A stretch of 64,000 nucleotides of DNA from Pseudoduganella armeniaca (GCF_003028855.1 NZ_CP028324.1:1240001-1304000); one strand, 5' to 3'; shown: positions 9,010 through 18,135, numbered from the stretch's first letter. Translations and numbers: made by a program. Notes: generated by a model from the sequence alone, not told the origin.

Positions 9010-9069
9010 AAACCGGGGTCAGGTCTGGCATTCGGACATTTGTCCGAATGCCAGACCTGACCCCGGTTT
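9010..9069. repeat. Perfect 29-bp inverted repeat, GGGGTCAGGTCTG family
   Basis: Arms 9010-9038 and 9041-9069 pair perfectly around TT. Compared with the element at 406-468, the outer AAACCGGGGTCAGGTCTG and inner CATTCGGACA are the same; one base between them differs in one arm and is matched in the other arm, which keeps pairing. It lies 25 bases after the ATPase stop. Confidence 0.9.
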
Positions 9070-9161
9070 GACCCCGGTGTGCGGGTGGGAAACCCGCGCA
9101 TGCTTACCGGTCTTCACGGGTTCCGTCCCCGGTCCCTGCACTGCTATAGTAAACTGCACCG

Positions 9162-9965
9162 ATGCAGACCAATTTCCTGATCGCCGCCGCGCTGTTATAC
9201 CTCGTGTGCGCCTTCCTGCCGGCGGCCAAGGCCCGCCTGATCGCCGCCATCACCCCCATCGCCTGGGCCGCCCACGGTGCCGCGTTGTGGTTCGACGTGA
9301 TGGTGCCCGGTTCGCTGCGGCTGGGATTTGCCGCCATGCTGTCGTCCGCCCTGTGGATCTCGGTCGGCGCCTACTGGATCGAAAGCCGCAACTTCCCGCT
9401 GGACGGCCTGCGCCGCATGGTGATGCCGAGTGCCGCCGTCGCCGTCGTCCTGCAGGACATCTTCCCGGGCGCGCTGATCGCGCTGCAAGGCCGTTCGCCG
9501 CTGTTCGGCTGGCACATCGCCGTGGCCACGCTGGCCTACAGCACGTTGACGATCGCCGCCTTCCACGCCGTGCTGATGGCCTTGCAGGAGTCACGCCTGC
9601 ACACCCGCTCGGCCCGCGCCAGCTTCCTGTGGGCCGCGCTGGACCAGCTGCCGGCGCTGCTGACGATGGAAAAGCTGCTGTTCCGCCTGATCGGCTTCGG
9701 TTTCGCGCTGCTTAGCCTGACCGTCCTGTCGGGCATCTTCTTTTCCGAGGAGCTGTTCGGCCAGGCGCTGAAGTGGGACCATAAATCCGTCTTCACGCTG
9801 CTTTCGTGGCTGCTGTTCGCCGCCTTGCTGGCGGGCCGCCATTTCCGCGGCTGGCGCGGCAAGACGGCCTTGAGCTTCACCCTGGCCGGATTCGCCACGC
9901 TGTTGCTGGCGTATGTCGGCACCCGCTTCGTGCTGGAAGTGGTTTTGCATCGAGGTTTCGCATGA
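9162..9965 (+). CDS. ypjD: CcsA/YpjD-type cytochrome c assembly family membrane protein
   Basis: A 267-residue protein with about eight hydrophobic segments and the CcsA family core: LFGWHIAVATLAYSTLTIAAF and a later ALKWDHKSVFTLLSWLLF with the paired histidines expected for haem handling. In E. coli and many betaproteobacteria this gene is the neighbour of ffh. TATAGT (9145-9150) just before the start may be a -10, which would give a very short leader. It overlaps the next gene by four bases, starting a likely ypjD - PP0621-like - pilS - pilR unit. Confidence 0.85.
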   Translation: MQTNFLIAAALLYLVCAFLPAAKARLIAAITPIAWAAHGAALWFDVMVPGSLRLGFAAMLSSALWISVGAYWIESRNFPLDGLRRMVMPSAAVAVVLQDIFPGALIALQGRSPLFGWHIAVATLAYSTLTIAAFHAVLMALQESRLHTRSARASFLWAALDQLPALLTMEKLLFRLIGFGFALLSLTVLSGIFFSEELFGQALKWDHKSVFTLLSWLLFAALLAGRHFRGWRGKTALSFTLAGFATLLLAYVGTRFVLEVVLHRGFA

Positions 9966-10219
9966 CACGTATCCTGTTCTGGGTGGCGTTGATCTTCCTG
10001 GTCGTCGCCGCCGTTCGCGCCAAGCTGCGCGCCAACCTTCGTCGCCAGCAGCAGGAGCAGTTCCAGGCCCAGGCGCGGCAGCAGGCGGCGCGGCCGCCGG
10101 CCGTGACGGCCGAGCCGATGCTGTGCTGCGCGCACTGTGGCGTCTACTATCCGGCCTCGGAAAACGTGCCGGCCGGCGGGCGCGATTACTGCAGCGCCGC
10201 GCATACCCCCGCGCACTGA
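9962..10219 (+). CDS. PP0621-family small protein, membrane anchor plus zinc-ribbon-like tail
   Basis: An 85-residue protein whose ATG overlaps the ypjD stop (ATGA). One N-terminal transmembrane helix (about 4-19) is followed by a basic Gln/Arg-rich stretch, then CCAHCGVYYP and a late YCSAAH. The Cys/His spacing suggests a small metal site. It matches the PP0621 family, of unknown function, which is commonly found just before pilS. Confidence 0.8.
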   Translation: MTRILFWVALIFLVVAAVRAKLRANLRRQQQEQFQAQARQQAARPPAVTAEPMLCCAHCGVYYPASENVPAGGRDYCSAAHTPAH

Positions 10220-10234
10220 GGCGGCAAACCGCAC

Positions 10235-11923
10235 GTGGCCGCCCGGTTGCCCGCCGCGTTGTCGTCCTTGTCGGCCCTGTCGGCATCCTCGCGCGCGACG
10301 TTCTGGCGCTCGTTGCAGACGCTGACTGCCACCCGCGTGGTCATCGCCCTGGTGCTGCTGGCTTACCTCAGCATCGACAGCCAGGGCGTGCATGCCGGCG
10401 ACGCCCTGTATGCCCGGGTGTGCGGCAGCTACCTGTTCCTTTCCGTACTGTTCGCCCTGGCGGCCGCGCGCTGGCGCCACCGTTTCCTGGTGCAGTTGCT
10501 GTCGCAGGTCGCTTGCGACCTGGCCGTCATTTCGCTGCTGTACGTGGCCGGTGGCGGCGTGCGCGGCGGCCTTGCCATCCTGTACCTGTTCCCCTTGGCC
10601 GGCTGCGCCATCCTGGCGCCGCTGGTGCTGGCGCTGTTCTGCGCGGCGCTGGTCACCCTGTTCCTGCTGGGCGACAGCGTCTGGCGCATGCTCAACGCGG
10701 CCGGCGACCCGGCGCTGCTGCAGGCCGGCCTGTTCGGCGCCGCCTTCTTCGCGGTCGTGCTGCTGGTGAACCGGATGGCGGCGCGGCTGATCGGCCAGGA
10801 GGAGCTGGCAGCCCAGCGCGGCCTGGAGATCGGCGTGCAGCAGGCCGTCAACCGGCTGGTCATGTCGCACGCCGGTGACGGCATCGTCGTGGTGGGGCCG
10901 GACGGGCAGATCCTGGCCGGCAATCCCGCGGCGCAGCAGATGCTGGGCGTCAGCGGCGCGCTGGGCCTGTCCCTGGCCGCGCTGCCGTCGCTGCACGCCA
11001 TCGCCCAGGCCTACGATGCCTGGCGCGCCGATCCGGCCCAGGGCACCGCGTTCGTCACCATCAAGCCCTACACCGACCCGGCCATGCAGGACCTGACGAC
11101 CGCCTGGCACGGCCGGTCCGACCTGGCCGCGCACCTGAAGCTGCGCTTTGCCGCCGCCGAGACGGCGCAACTGGGCATGGAGCGCAACGTCATCTTTCTG
11201 GAGGACGTGACGGCGATCGAGAACCAGGCGCAGCAACTGAAGCTGGCGTCGATGGGACGCCTCACGGCCAGCATCGCGCACGAGGTGAGAAATCCGCTGG
11301 CGGCGATCGACCATGCGACCTCCTTGCTGGCGGAAGACCTGCAGGCCCCCGTGCATGTGCGCCTGCTGAAGATCGTGGCCGACAACGTGGCGCGGGTGAA
11401 CCGGATGGTGGAAGACATCCTGCAACTGTCGCGCAAGGCCCACAGCCACGGCGAGCCGTTGGCGCTGGCCCAGCTGGTGGCCGACTTGAAAGCGGAGTTC
11501 GACGAACTGCATGGACTGGACGAGGCGGTGCTGGACGTCGGCCGCGTCAGCCCGGTCACCGTGCGCTTCGATCCGTTGCACCTGCGCGAGGTGCTGCTCA
11601 ATTTGCTGGGCAACGCGGTGCGCTATGCCAGCCGCAAGCCGTCCAGCATCCGCCTGTTCGTCGTGGCCGCGCGCGGCCGGCCGCTGGAACTGCACGTGCA
11701 GGACGACGGCCCCGGCATCTCGCCCGAAGTGCGCGCCCACCTGTTCGAGCCGTTCTACACCACGTCCTCCAAGGGCACGGGACTGGGCCTGTATCTGGCG
11801 CGTGAGTTATGCTTGAATAACGAGGCGATGCTGGATTACGAATACCGCTTCGACGTGGCCGGCGGCGTCAGCCCGGCCGCCAGCGGCCGGTTCGTCATCA
11901 CGTTCGCCCGCGCCGGCGCCTGA
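10235..11923 (+). CDS. pilS: PilS-type sensor histidine kinase
   Basis: A 562-residue membrane sensor kinase read from a GTG start. Six hydrophobic segments lie in the first 190 residues, then a PAS-like region, the phospho-acceptor in SIAHEVRNPL (His349), and an HATPase domain with NLLGNAVRYA, DDGPGIS and GTGLGL. It is the partner of the sigma-54 regulator 25 bases downstream. PilS/PilR control type IV pilin transcription in Pseudomonas and relatives. The pilin promoter is not in this window; whether the T2SS-like operon at 34.5 kb is also a target is not shown. Confidence 0.92.
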   Translation: MAARLPAALSSLSALSASSRATFWRSLQTLTATRVVIALVLLAYLSIDSQGVHAGDALYARVCGSYLFLSVLFALAAARWRHRFLVQLLSQVACDLAVISLLYVAGGGVRGGLAILYLFPLAGCAILAPLVLALFCAALVTLFLLGDSVWRMLNAAGDPALLQAGLFGAAFFAVVLLVNRMAARLIGQEELAAQRGLEIGVQQAVNRLVMSHAGDGIVVVGPDGQILAGNPAAQQMLGVSGALGLSLAALPSLHAIAQAYDAWRADPAQGTAFVTIKPYTDPAMQDLTTAWHGRSDLAAHLKLRFAAAETAQLGMERNVIFLEDVTAIENQAQQLKLASMGRLTASIAHEVRNPLAAIDHATSLLAEDLQAPVHVRLLKIVADNVARVNRMVEDILQLSRKAHSHGEPLALAQLVADLKAEFDELHGLDEAVLDVGRVSPVTVRFDPLHLREVLLNLLGNAVRYASRKPSSIRLFVVAARGRPLELHVQDDGPGISPEVRAHLFEPFYTTSSKGTGLGLYLARELCLNNEAMLDYEYRFDVAGGVSPAASGRFVITFARAGA

Positions 11924-11948
11924 CACTATATAAGAGCGAAGGGTCCCC

Positions 11949-13379
11949 ATGAGTTCACCCCGGGTATTGGTCGTCGACGACGAAGAGGACCTGCGCGAAC
12001 TGCTGGAAATCACGCTGCTGAAGATGGGACTGGACGTCGACAGCGCGCCGGACCTCGGCCGCGCCCGCGCCCACCTGGCCGGCGGCGCCGACTACGGCCT
12101 GGTGCTGACGGACATGCGCCTGCCCGACGGCCTGGGGCTGGAACTGGTGCGCGAGGTCGCCGCCAGCGGGCGCAATACGCCGATCGCCGTCGTCACCGCC
12201 TTCGGCAGCACGGACAATGCCGTCGTCGCGCTCAAGGCCGGCGCCTTCGACTACGTGACGAAGCCGGTGCAGCTGGATCAATTGCGCCAGCTGGTGCAGT
12301 CGGCGCTGAAACTGAACGGGCCGGCGCCGCTGGCGCGCGGCGAGGCGGTGGACAGCCGCCTGAAGGGACATTCGGCCGCCATGCAGGCGCTGCGGGCGCA
12401 GATCGCGCGGCTGGCGCGCTCGATGGCGCCGATCGCCATCACGGGCGAATCGGGCAGCGGCAAGGAGCTGGCGGCGCGCGAGATTCACGCCCAGAGCTCA
12501 CGCGCGGACAAGCCGTTCGTGGCGGTCAATTGCGGCGCGATTCCCGAGGCGCTGATGGAGGCCGAGTTCTTCGGCTACCGCAAGGGCGCGTTCACGGGCG
12601 CGGCGGACGAGCGCGATGGCTTCTTCCAGGCCGCCCACGGCGGCACCCTGATGCTGGACGAGGTGGCGGATTTACCGCTGGCCATGCAGGTCAAGCTGCT
12701 GCGCGCGATCCAGGAGCGGCGCGTGCGCAAGATCGGCGCCACCGCCGAGGAGCCGGTGGACGTGCGCATCGTCAGCGCCACCCACCAGGACCTGGCGCGC
12801 TGCGTCGAGCAGGGCAAGTTCCGGCAGGACCTGTTTTACCGCCTGAACGTCATCGAGCTGGCGCTGCCGCCGCTGCGCGAGCGGCTCGACGATCTGCCGG
12901 TGCTGACCGAGGCGATCCTGGCGCGCCTGGCGGCGGGCGGCGCGCCGGCCGTGCTGGGCCCGGGCGTGCTGGAGGCACTGCGCGGCTACAGCTTCCCCGG
13001 TAACGTGCGCGAGCTGGAAAACGTGCTGGAACGGGCGCTGGCGTTCGCCAACGACGGCGTGATCCACGTCGAGGACCTGGCGTTGAAGGGCGCACGGCTG
13101 CTCGAAGCGGGTCAGCCTGAACCGGTGTCGGCGTCGCCAACCGCCCCGGTCGCGCCGCTGCCGGTGCCGCTGGACGAGGCGCCGGCCGGCATGCCGCCGC
13201 TGCCGGATCTGACGGTGTTGCCGTCCAACCTGCCGGAATACCTGGAGCGGGTCGAGCGCGAGATCATCGTGCGTGCGCTGGCGCAGACCCAGTACAACCG
13301 CACCCAGGCCGCCCAGCTGCTGGGCATCAGTTTCCGGCAGCTGCGCTATCAGATGCAAAAACTGAACATCAAGGAATGA
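11949..13379 (+). CDS. pilR: PilR-type sigma-54 response regulator
   Basis: A 476-residue NtrC-class activator. Receiver domain with phospho-acceptor Asp55 (LVLTDMRLPD), AAA+ domain with Walker A GESGSGKE (166-173) and the sigma-54 contact loop GAFTGA (213-218), a Pro/Ala-rich linker (about 390-420), and a Fis-type helix-turn-helix at the end (NRTQAAQLLGISFRQLRYQMQKL). All activity motifs are intact. It is the last gene of the ypjD-pilR unit and is followed after five bases by a perfect 25-bp hairpin. Confidence 0.93.
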   Translation: MSSPRVLVVDDEEDLRELLEITLLKMGLDVDSAPDLGRARAHLAGGADYGLVLTDMRLPDGLGLELVREVAASGRNTPIAVVTAFGSTDNAVVALKAGAFDYVTKPVQLDQLRQLVQSALKLNGPAPLARGEAVDSRLKGHSAAMQALRAQIARLARSMAPIAITGESGSGKELAAREIHAQSSRADKPFVAVNCGAIPEALMEAEFFGYRKGAFTGAADERDGFFQAAHGGTLMLDEVADLPLAMQVKLLRAIQERRVRKIGATAEEPVDVRIVSATHQDLARCVEQGKFRQDLFYRLNVIELALPPLRERLDDLPVLTEAILARLAAGGAPAVLGPGVLEALRGYSFPGNVRELENVLERALAFANDGVIHVEDLALKGARLLEAGQPEPVSASPTAPVAPLPVPLDEAPAGMPPLPDLTVLPSNLPEYLERVEREIIVRALAQTQYNRTQAAQLLGISFRQLRYQMQKLNIKE

Positions 13380-13384
13380 CCCCA

Positions 13385-13437
13385 GGGGACAGGCACCGAT
13401 CTTCGCGTCCTCGACGCGAAGATCGGTGCCTGTCCCC
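13385..13437. repeat. Perfect 25-bp inverted repeat, GGGGACAGGCACC family
   Basis: Arms 13385-13409 and 13413-13437 pair perfectly around a CTC loop. The outer 13 bases are GGGGACAGGCACC; the inner 12 differ from those of the sister element at 47435-47487 but are again perfectly self-complementary. It starts 5 bases after the pilR stop. Confidence 0.9.
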
Positions 13438-13708
13438 ATGGGTCTTGCCAGCGCCGCCGGCAACCCAAGCCCCGTTTCCCGCCATCGTCTATAATGCCGC
13501 TCCGCCACGAAAAGCCACGTGGCGCGATGATGTTTCGTCCATAAGATTGATAGTCCATCAACGCCGCTGCCTGCCGCTTAAGCAGCCGTCGCGGACACGC
13601 AAAATCAGTGTTAGCGCTTGCTCACTCGATAACGCCCGTCGTTTGAGGCACATCAAAAAGTCAATCGAAACTTGGACGTTCTGGCAAATTTTTTTCAGTC
13701 GGTAGCGC

Positions 13709-13737
13709 TTGTCGAAGACCAGGGCTCTCACTACAAT
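13709..13737 (+). promoter_or_regulatory. Sigma-70 promoter of nrdAB
   Basis: TTGTCG (13709-13714), exactly 17 bases, then TACAAT (13732-13737, 5/6 match). It is the best promoter in the 420-base gap before nrdA. The -10 lies inside NrdR box 1, so repressor and polymerase would compete. Confidence 0.7.
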
Positions 13738-13773
13738 TAGTGCAAGAAATTGCGCTACTCACTAAATCTAGTA
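13729..13773 (+). promoter_or_regulatory. Tandem NrdR boxes
   Basis: CACTACAATTAGTG (13729-13742) and CACTAAATCTAGTA (13760-13773) each match 11 of 14 positions of the CACTATATATAGTG form of the NrdR box. Their centres are 31 bp apart, three helical turns, the standard spacing for paired NrdR boxes. NrdR is the ATP/dATP-sensing repressor of ribonucleotide reductase genes. The rest of the 13441-13859 gap holds a leader with GGGGAG (13849-13854) before the nrdA start and nothing else I can name. Confidence 0.75.
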
Positions 13774-13859
13774 GTCAAACTTGCTACAAATCAATAGCTG
13801 CCGCGGGGGTGACTCGTGCGGCATGACCCTTTTTTGCACGTCGTTTTCGGGGAGCTTAA

Positions 13860-16805
13860 ATGCAATCTAACCAAGACATCACCACCCATCCGGCAGCACC
13901 AGTGCCGGCGTCCGCTGCAACCGCCAATGGCGGCCTGGCAGTGTCGACCGGCACGCTGGGCGACTATCGCATCATCCGCCGCAACGGCGCCGTCGTCGCC
14001 TTCGAGCCGAGCAAGATCGCCGTCGCCATGACGAAGGCGTTCCTGGCCGTGCAGGGCGGGCAGGGCGCCGCGTCCGCGCGCATCCGCGACCTGGTCGAAC
14101 AGCTGACGAACAGCGTGGTGAATGCCCTGGTGCGCCGCCAGCCCTCCGGCGGCACGTTCCACATCGAAGACGTACAGGACCAGGTGGAACTGGCGCTGAT
14201 GCGCTCCGGCGAGCACGACGTGGCCAAGGCCTACGTGCTGTACCGCGCCAAGCAGATGGAAGAGCGTCGCGCCAAGAAGGCCGCCGCCGGCACCCCTGAA
14301 GTGGCCGAGCCGGAACTGCACGTGACGGAAAACGGCGTGCGCCGTCCGCTGGTGATGCAGGAAGTGCGCGACCTGATCGGCGCCGCCTGCTCCGGCCTGG
14401 AAAAGCACGTCGATGCCGACGCCATCCTGGCCGAGACGGTCAAGAACCTGTACGACGGCGTACCCGTCGAAGAGCTGCACAAGTCCGCCATCCTGGCCGC
14501 CCGCGCCCTGATGGAAAAGGACCCGGCCTACTCGCAAGTGACAGCCCGCATCCTGCTGCACACGATCCGCAAGGAAGTGTTCGGCAAGGAAGTGCCGCAG
14601 GCGCAGGCCGCCGCCGAGTACGTCGAGTACTTCCCGAAATACATTGCCAAGGGCATCGAGGCGGAACTGCTGGACACCAAGCTGGCCGAGTTCGACCTGG
14701 ACAAGCTGGCGAAGGCGCTGGTCGCCGACCGCGACCTGCAGTTCGGCTACATCGGCCTGCAGACGCTGTACGACCGTTACTTCCTGCACGTGCGCGACAT
14801 CCGCATCGAGATGCCGCAGGCGTTCTACATGCGCGTTGCGATGGGCCTGTCGCTGAACGAGGCGGACCGCGAAGCGCGCGCCATCGAGTTCTACCACCTG
14901 CTGTCGAGCTTTGACTTCATGTCGTCGACGCCGACCTTGTTCAACTCGGGCACGCAGCGTTCGCAGCTGTCGTCGTGCTACCTGACCACCGTGTCGGACG
15001 ACCTGGAAGGCATCTACGACGCCATCAAGGAAAACGCGCTGCTGGCCAAGTTCGCCGGTGGCCTGGGCAACGACTGGACCCCGGTGCGCGCGCTGGGCGC
15101 CCACATCAAGGGCACCAATGGCAAGTCGCAGGGCGTGGTACCGTTCCTGAAAGTGGTCAACGACACCGCCGTGGCAGTCAACCAGGGCGGCAAGCGCAAG
15201 GGCGCCGTCTGCGCCTACCTGGAAACCTGGCACATGGACATCGAGGAATTCCTCGACCTGCGCAAGAACACGGGCGACGACCGCCGCCGCACGCACGACA
15301 TGAACACGGCCAACTGGATTCCCGACCTGTTCATGAAGCGCGTGATGGAAAAGGGCACCTGGACGCTGTTCTCGCCGTCCGAAACGCCGGACCTGCACGA
15401 TAAGGTGGGCAAGGCCTTCGAGGAAGCCTACACGGGCTACGAAGCCAAGGCCGCGCGCGGCGAAATCCGCGTCTTCAAGAAGATCGAGGCGCTGGACCTG
15501 TGGCGCAAGATGCTGTCGATGCTGTTCGAGACGGGCCACCCATGGATCACGTTCAAGGACCCATGCAACATCCGTTCGCCGCAGCAGCACGTGGGCGTCG
15601 TGCACAGCTCGAACCTGTGCACCGAGATCACGCTGAACACCGGTCCGGACGAAATCGCCGTCTGCAACCTGGGTTCGGTCAACCTGCCGGCCCATATGAA
15701 AGAGGGCAAGCTGGACCACGTCAAGCTGCAAAAGACGATCCGCACGGCAATGCGCATGCTGGACAACGTCATCGACATCAACTACTACGCCGTCGACAAG
15801 GCCCGCAACGCCAATATGCGCCACCGTCCGGTCGGCCTGGGCGTGATGGGCTTCCAGGACTGCCTGCACATGATGCGCGTACCGTACCAGTCGCAAGCCG
15901 CGGTGGAGTTCGCCGATACGTCGATGGAAGCGGTGTGCTACTACGCCTACTACGCGTCGACCGAGCTGGCGGAAGAGCGCGGCCACTACGCCTCGTACAA
16001 GGGCTCCCTGTGGGACCGCGGCATCCTGCCGCAGGATTCGGTGAAACTGCTGGCGGAAGAACGCGGCGGCTACCTGGAGCAGGACATGTCGGCGTCGATG
16101 GACTGGACGCCGCTGCGCGAGCGCATCAAGCAGTTCGGCATGCGCAACTCGAACTGCGTGGCGATCGCCCCGACCGCGACGATCTCGAACATCATCGGCG
16201 TCTCGGCCTGTATCGAGCCGACGTTCCAGAACCTGTACGTCAAGTCGAACCTGTCCGGCGAGTTCACCGAGATCAACTCCTACCTGGTGCGCGACCTGAA
16301 GGCACGCGACCTGTGGGACGAAGTGATGATCGCCGACCTGAAGTACTTCGACGGCTCGCTGACCAAGATCGACCGCGTGCCGCAAGACCTGCGCGACATC
16401 TACGCCACCGCGTTCGAAGTCTCGCCGACCTGGCTGGTGGAAGCGGCATCGCGTCGCCAGAAGTGGATCGACCAAGCCCAGTCGCTGAACATCTACATGG
16501 CCGGCGCCTCGGGCAAGAAGCTGGACGAGACCTATAAACTGGCCTGGCTGCGCGGCCTGAAGACGACGTACTACCTGCGCACGATCGCCGCTTCCCACAT
16601 GGAGAAGTCGACGTCGAAGACGGGCGCCCTGAACGCCGTCTCGGCCCACGGCCCAGCCGTCGGCGCCGCAGCGGCCGACAGCGCGGCGGCACCGGCCGTG
16701 CCGACCCACTCCGCACCGAGCACGGTGCAGGAAGTGCAGGAAGGCGCCGCGTGCTACCTGCGTCCGGGCGACGCGGGCTTCGAGGAATGCGAAGCTTGCC
16801 AATAA
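13860..16805 (+). CDS. nrdA: Class Ia ribonucleotide reductase, alpha subunit
   Basis: A 981-residue catalytic subunit that reduces NDPs to dNDPs. An ATP-cone lies at about 35-140 (DYRIIRRNGAVVAFEPSKIA), the allosteric activity site. The redox Cys is C373 in SSCYLTT, the active site N585-x-C587-x-E589 in SNLCTEI, and the C-terminal shuttle pair is C977/C980 in ECEACQ. A Thr/Ala/Pro-rich linker of about 40 residues precedes the tail. The length is larger than E. coli NrdA but normal for this group. Cotranscribed with nrdB downstream; the promoter carries paired NrdR boxes. Its last 311 codons are duplicated at 18.9-19.9 kb with identical protein sequence. Confidence 0.97.
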   Translation: MQSNQDITTHPAAPVPASAATANGGLAVSTGTLGDYRIIRRNGAVVAFEPSKIAVAMTKAFLAVQGGQGAASARIRDLVEQLTNSVVNALVRRQPSGGTFHIEDVQDQVELALMRSGEHDVAKAYVLYRAKQMEERRAKKAAAGTPEVAEPELHVTENGVRRPLVMQEVRDLIGAACSGLEKHVDADAILAETVKNLYDGVPVEELHKSAILAARALMEKDPAYSQVTARILLHTIRKEVFGKEVPQAQAAAEYVEYFPKYIAKGIEAELLDTKLAEFDLDKLAKALVADRDLQFGYIGLQTLYDRYFLHVRDIRIEMPQAFYMRVAMGLSLNEADREARAIEFYHLLSSFDFMSSTPTLFNSGTQRSQLSSCYLTTVSDDLEGIYDAIKENALLAKFAGGLGNDWTPVRALGAHIKGTNGKSQGVVPFLKVVNDTAVAVNQGGKRKGAVCAYLETWHMDIEEFLDLRKNTGDDRRRTHDMNTANWIPDLFMKRVMEKGTWTLFSPSETPDLHDKVGKAFEEAYTGYEAKAARGEIRVFKKIEALDLWRKMLSMLFETGHPWITFKDPCNIRSPQQHVGVVHSSNLCTEITLNTGPDEIAVCNLGSVNLPAHMKEGKLDHVKLQKTIRTAMRMLDNVIDINYYAVDKARNANMRHRPVGLGVMGFQDCLHMMRVPYQSQAAVEFADTSMEAVCYYAYYASTELAEERGHYASYKGSLWDRGILPQDSVKLLAEERGGYLEQDMSASMDWTPLRERIKQFGMRNSNCVAIAPTATISNIIGVSACIEPTFQNLYVKSNLSGEFTEINSYLVRDLKARDLWDEVMIADLKYFDGSLTKIDRVPQDLRDIYATAFEVSPTWLVEAASRRQKWIDQAQSLNIYMAGASGKKLDETYKLAWLRGLKTTYYLRTIAASHMEKSTSKTGALNAVSAHGPAVGAAAADSAAAPAVPTHSAPSTVQEVQEGAACYLRPGDAGFEECEACQ

Positions 16806-16890
16806 GCGGGTGAGCTAATTGTCTGATTCGACAGCCGGTGATCGCAGCTTCTGTGCTGCAGCTATCGGGTCAGCATTGGCTTGCTAACCC

Positions 16891-16919
16891 ATGCACCATT
16901 CTTATCCAGGATGGTGCAT
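16891..16919 (+). other. Hairpin in the nrdA-nrdB spacer, copy 1
   Basis: A 9-bp stem ATGCACCAT/ATGGTGCAT (16891-16899, 16911-16919) with an 11-base loop. The equivalent place in the second nrd copy (19968-19990) keeps the hairpin with compensating base changes. No T tract follows, so it is not a simple terminator. Confidence 0.65.
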
Positions 16920-17010
16920 TACTAAACAACGAATATCCAAGAACGCAATGAACGGGATACTTCCGTCAACAGCTATTGAGGATTTACATACAGAAACTAA
17001 GGAAATTACG

Positions 17011-18123
17011 ATGCTCTCTTGGGATGATGAAGCGGCCGCAGCGCCACGCCAACCACAACTGCCAGCCGGCGCCGCCGGTGACGAATCCACCGCCGAGCAG
17101 GTCGCCCTGCGCGTGAACGCGGACGACAAGCGCATCATCAACGGCAAGACGGACGTCAACCAGCTGGTGCCGTTCAAGTACAAGTGGGCATGGGACAAAT
17201 ACCTGGCCGGCTGCGCGAACCACTGGATGCCGCAGGAAGTGAACATGCAGCGCGACATCGAGCTGTGGAAGAACCCGAACGGCCTGTCCGAGGACGAGCG
17301 CCGCCTGGTCAAGCGCAACCTGGGCTTCTTCGTCACGGCCGACTCGCTGGCCGCCAACAACATCGTGCTGGGCACCTACCGCCACATCACGGCGCCGGAA
17401 TGCCGCCAGTACCTGCTGCGCCAGGCATTCGAGGAAGCGATCCACACGCACGCCTACCAGTACATCGTCGAGTCGCTGGGCCTGGACGAGCAGGAGATCT
17501 TCAACGCCTACAACGAGATCAAGTCGATCCGCGACAAGGACCAGTTCCTGATCCCGTTCATCGACACGCTGACCGACCCGGCCTTCACCACCGGCACGAT
17601 CGAAAACGACCAGAAGCTCTTGAAATCCCTGATCGTGTTCGCCTGCCTGATGGAAGGCCTGTTCTTCTACGTGGGCTTCACGCAGATCCTGGCGCTGGGC
17701 CGCCAGAACAAGATGATGGGCGCGGCCGAGCAGTACCAGTACATCCTGCGCGACGAATCGATGCACTGCAACTTCGGCATCGACCTGATCAACACGATCA
17801 AGCTGGAGAACCCGCAGCTGTGGACCCCGGCCTTCCGCGAGGAGATCAAGGCGCTGTTCCTGAAAGCCGTCGAGCTGGAATATGCCTACGCCGAGGACAC
17901 GATGCCACGCGGCGTGCTGGGCCTGAACGCGACGATGTTCAAGGGCTACCTGCGCTTCATCGCCAACCGCCGCGCCGTGCAGATCGGCCTGGAGCCGCTG
18001 TTCGACCAGGACGAGAATCCGTTCCCATGGATGAGCGAGATGATCGATTTGAAGAAGGAACGTAACTTCTTCGAGACGCGCGTGACCGAGTACCAGACCG
18101 GTGGGGCGTTGAACTGGGATTGA
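17011..18123 (+). CDS. nrdB: Class Ia ribonucleotide reductase, beta subunit, copy 1
   Basis: A 370-residue radical-generating subunit. The diiron/tyrosyl pattern is visible: D111, E142-x-x-H145 and Tyr149 in EEAIHTHAYQYI (E. coli D84, E115, H118, Y122), then further ligands in DESMHCNFG. The frame is open upstream to an ATG at 16891, but that would cover the conserved hairpin. The ATG at 17011 has AAGGAA before it and matches the start of copy 2, so it is preferred. It lies 205 bases after nrdA. Its protein is identical to the second copy at 20083-21195; the genes differ only at silent sites. A terminator follows. Confidence 0.96.
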   Translation: MLSWDDEAAAAPRQPQLPAGAAGDESTAEQVALRVNADDKRIINGKTDVNQLVPFKYKWAWDKYLAGCANHWMPQEVNMQRDIELWKNPNGLSEDERRLVKRNLGFFVTADSLAANNIVLGTYRHITAPECRQYLLRQAFEEAIHTHAYQYIVESLGLDEQEIFNAYNEIKSIRDKDQFLIPFIDTLTDPAFTTGTIENDQKLLKSLIVFACLMEGLFFYVGFTQILALGRQNKMMGAAEQYQYILRDESMHCNFGIDLINTIKLENPQLWTPAFREEIKALFLKAVELEYAYAEDTMPRGVLGLNATMFKGYLRFIANRRAVQIGLEPLFDQDENPFPWMSEMIDLKKERNFFETRVTEYQTGGALNWD

Positions 18124-18135
18124 TGTTGTAAAAAA

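Noticed and set aside
13799..13834. Terminator-like leader hairpin before nrdA (GGGT...ACCC followed by TTTTTT)
   Set aside because: Only four pairs are continuous and a mismatch breaks the rest, so it is too weak to call an attenuator.
13791..16802. A 1003-codon open frame on the minus strand opposite nrdA (and similar long frames opposite the ABC operon, ffh and RNase II)
   Set aside because: High GC leaves antisense frames open. Their products are Arg/His/Gln/Ala-rich with no domain, while the plus-strand gene is unmistakable.
16891..17010. N-terminal extension of nrdB copy 1 from the ATG at 16891
   Set aside because: The extension covers the covarying hairpin, is absent from copy 2, and a ribosome site precedes the ATG at 17011.
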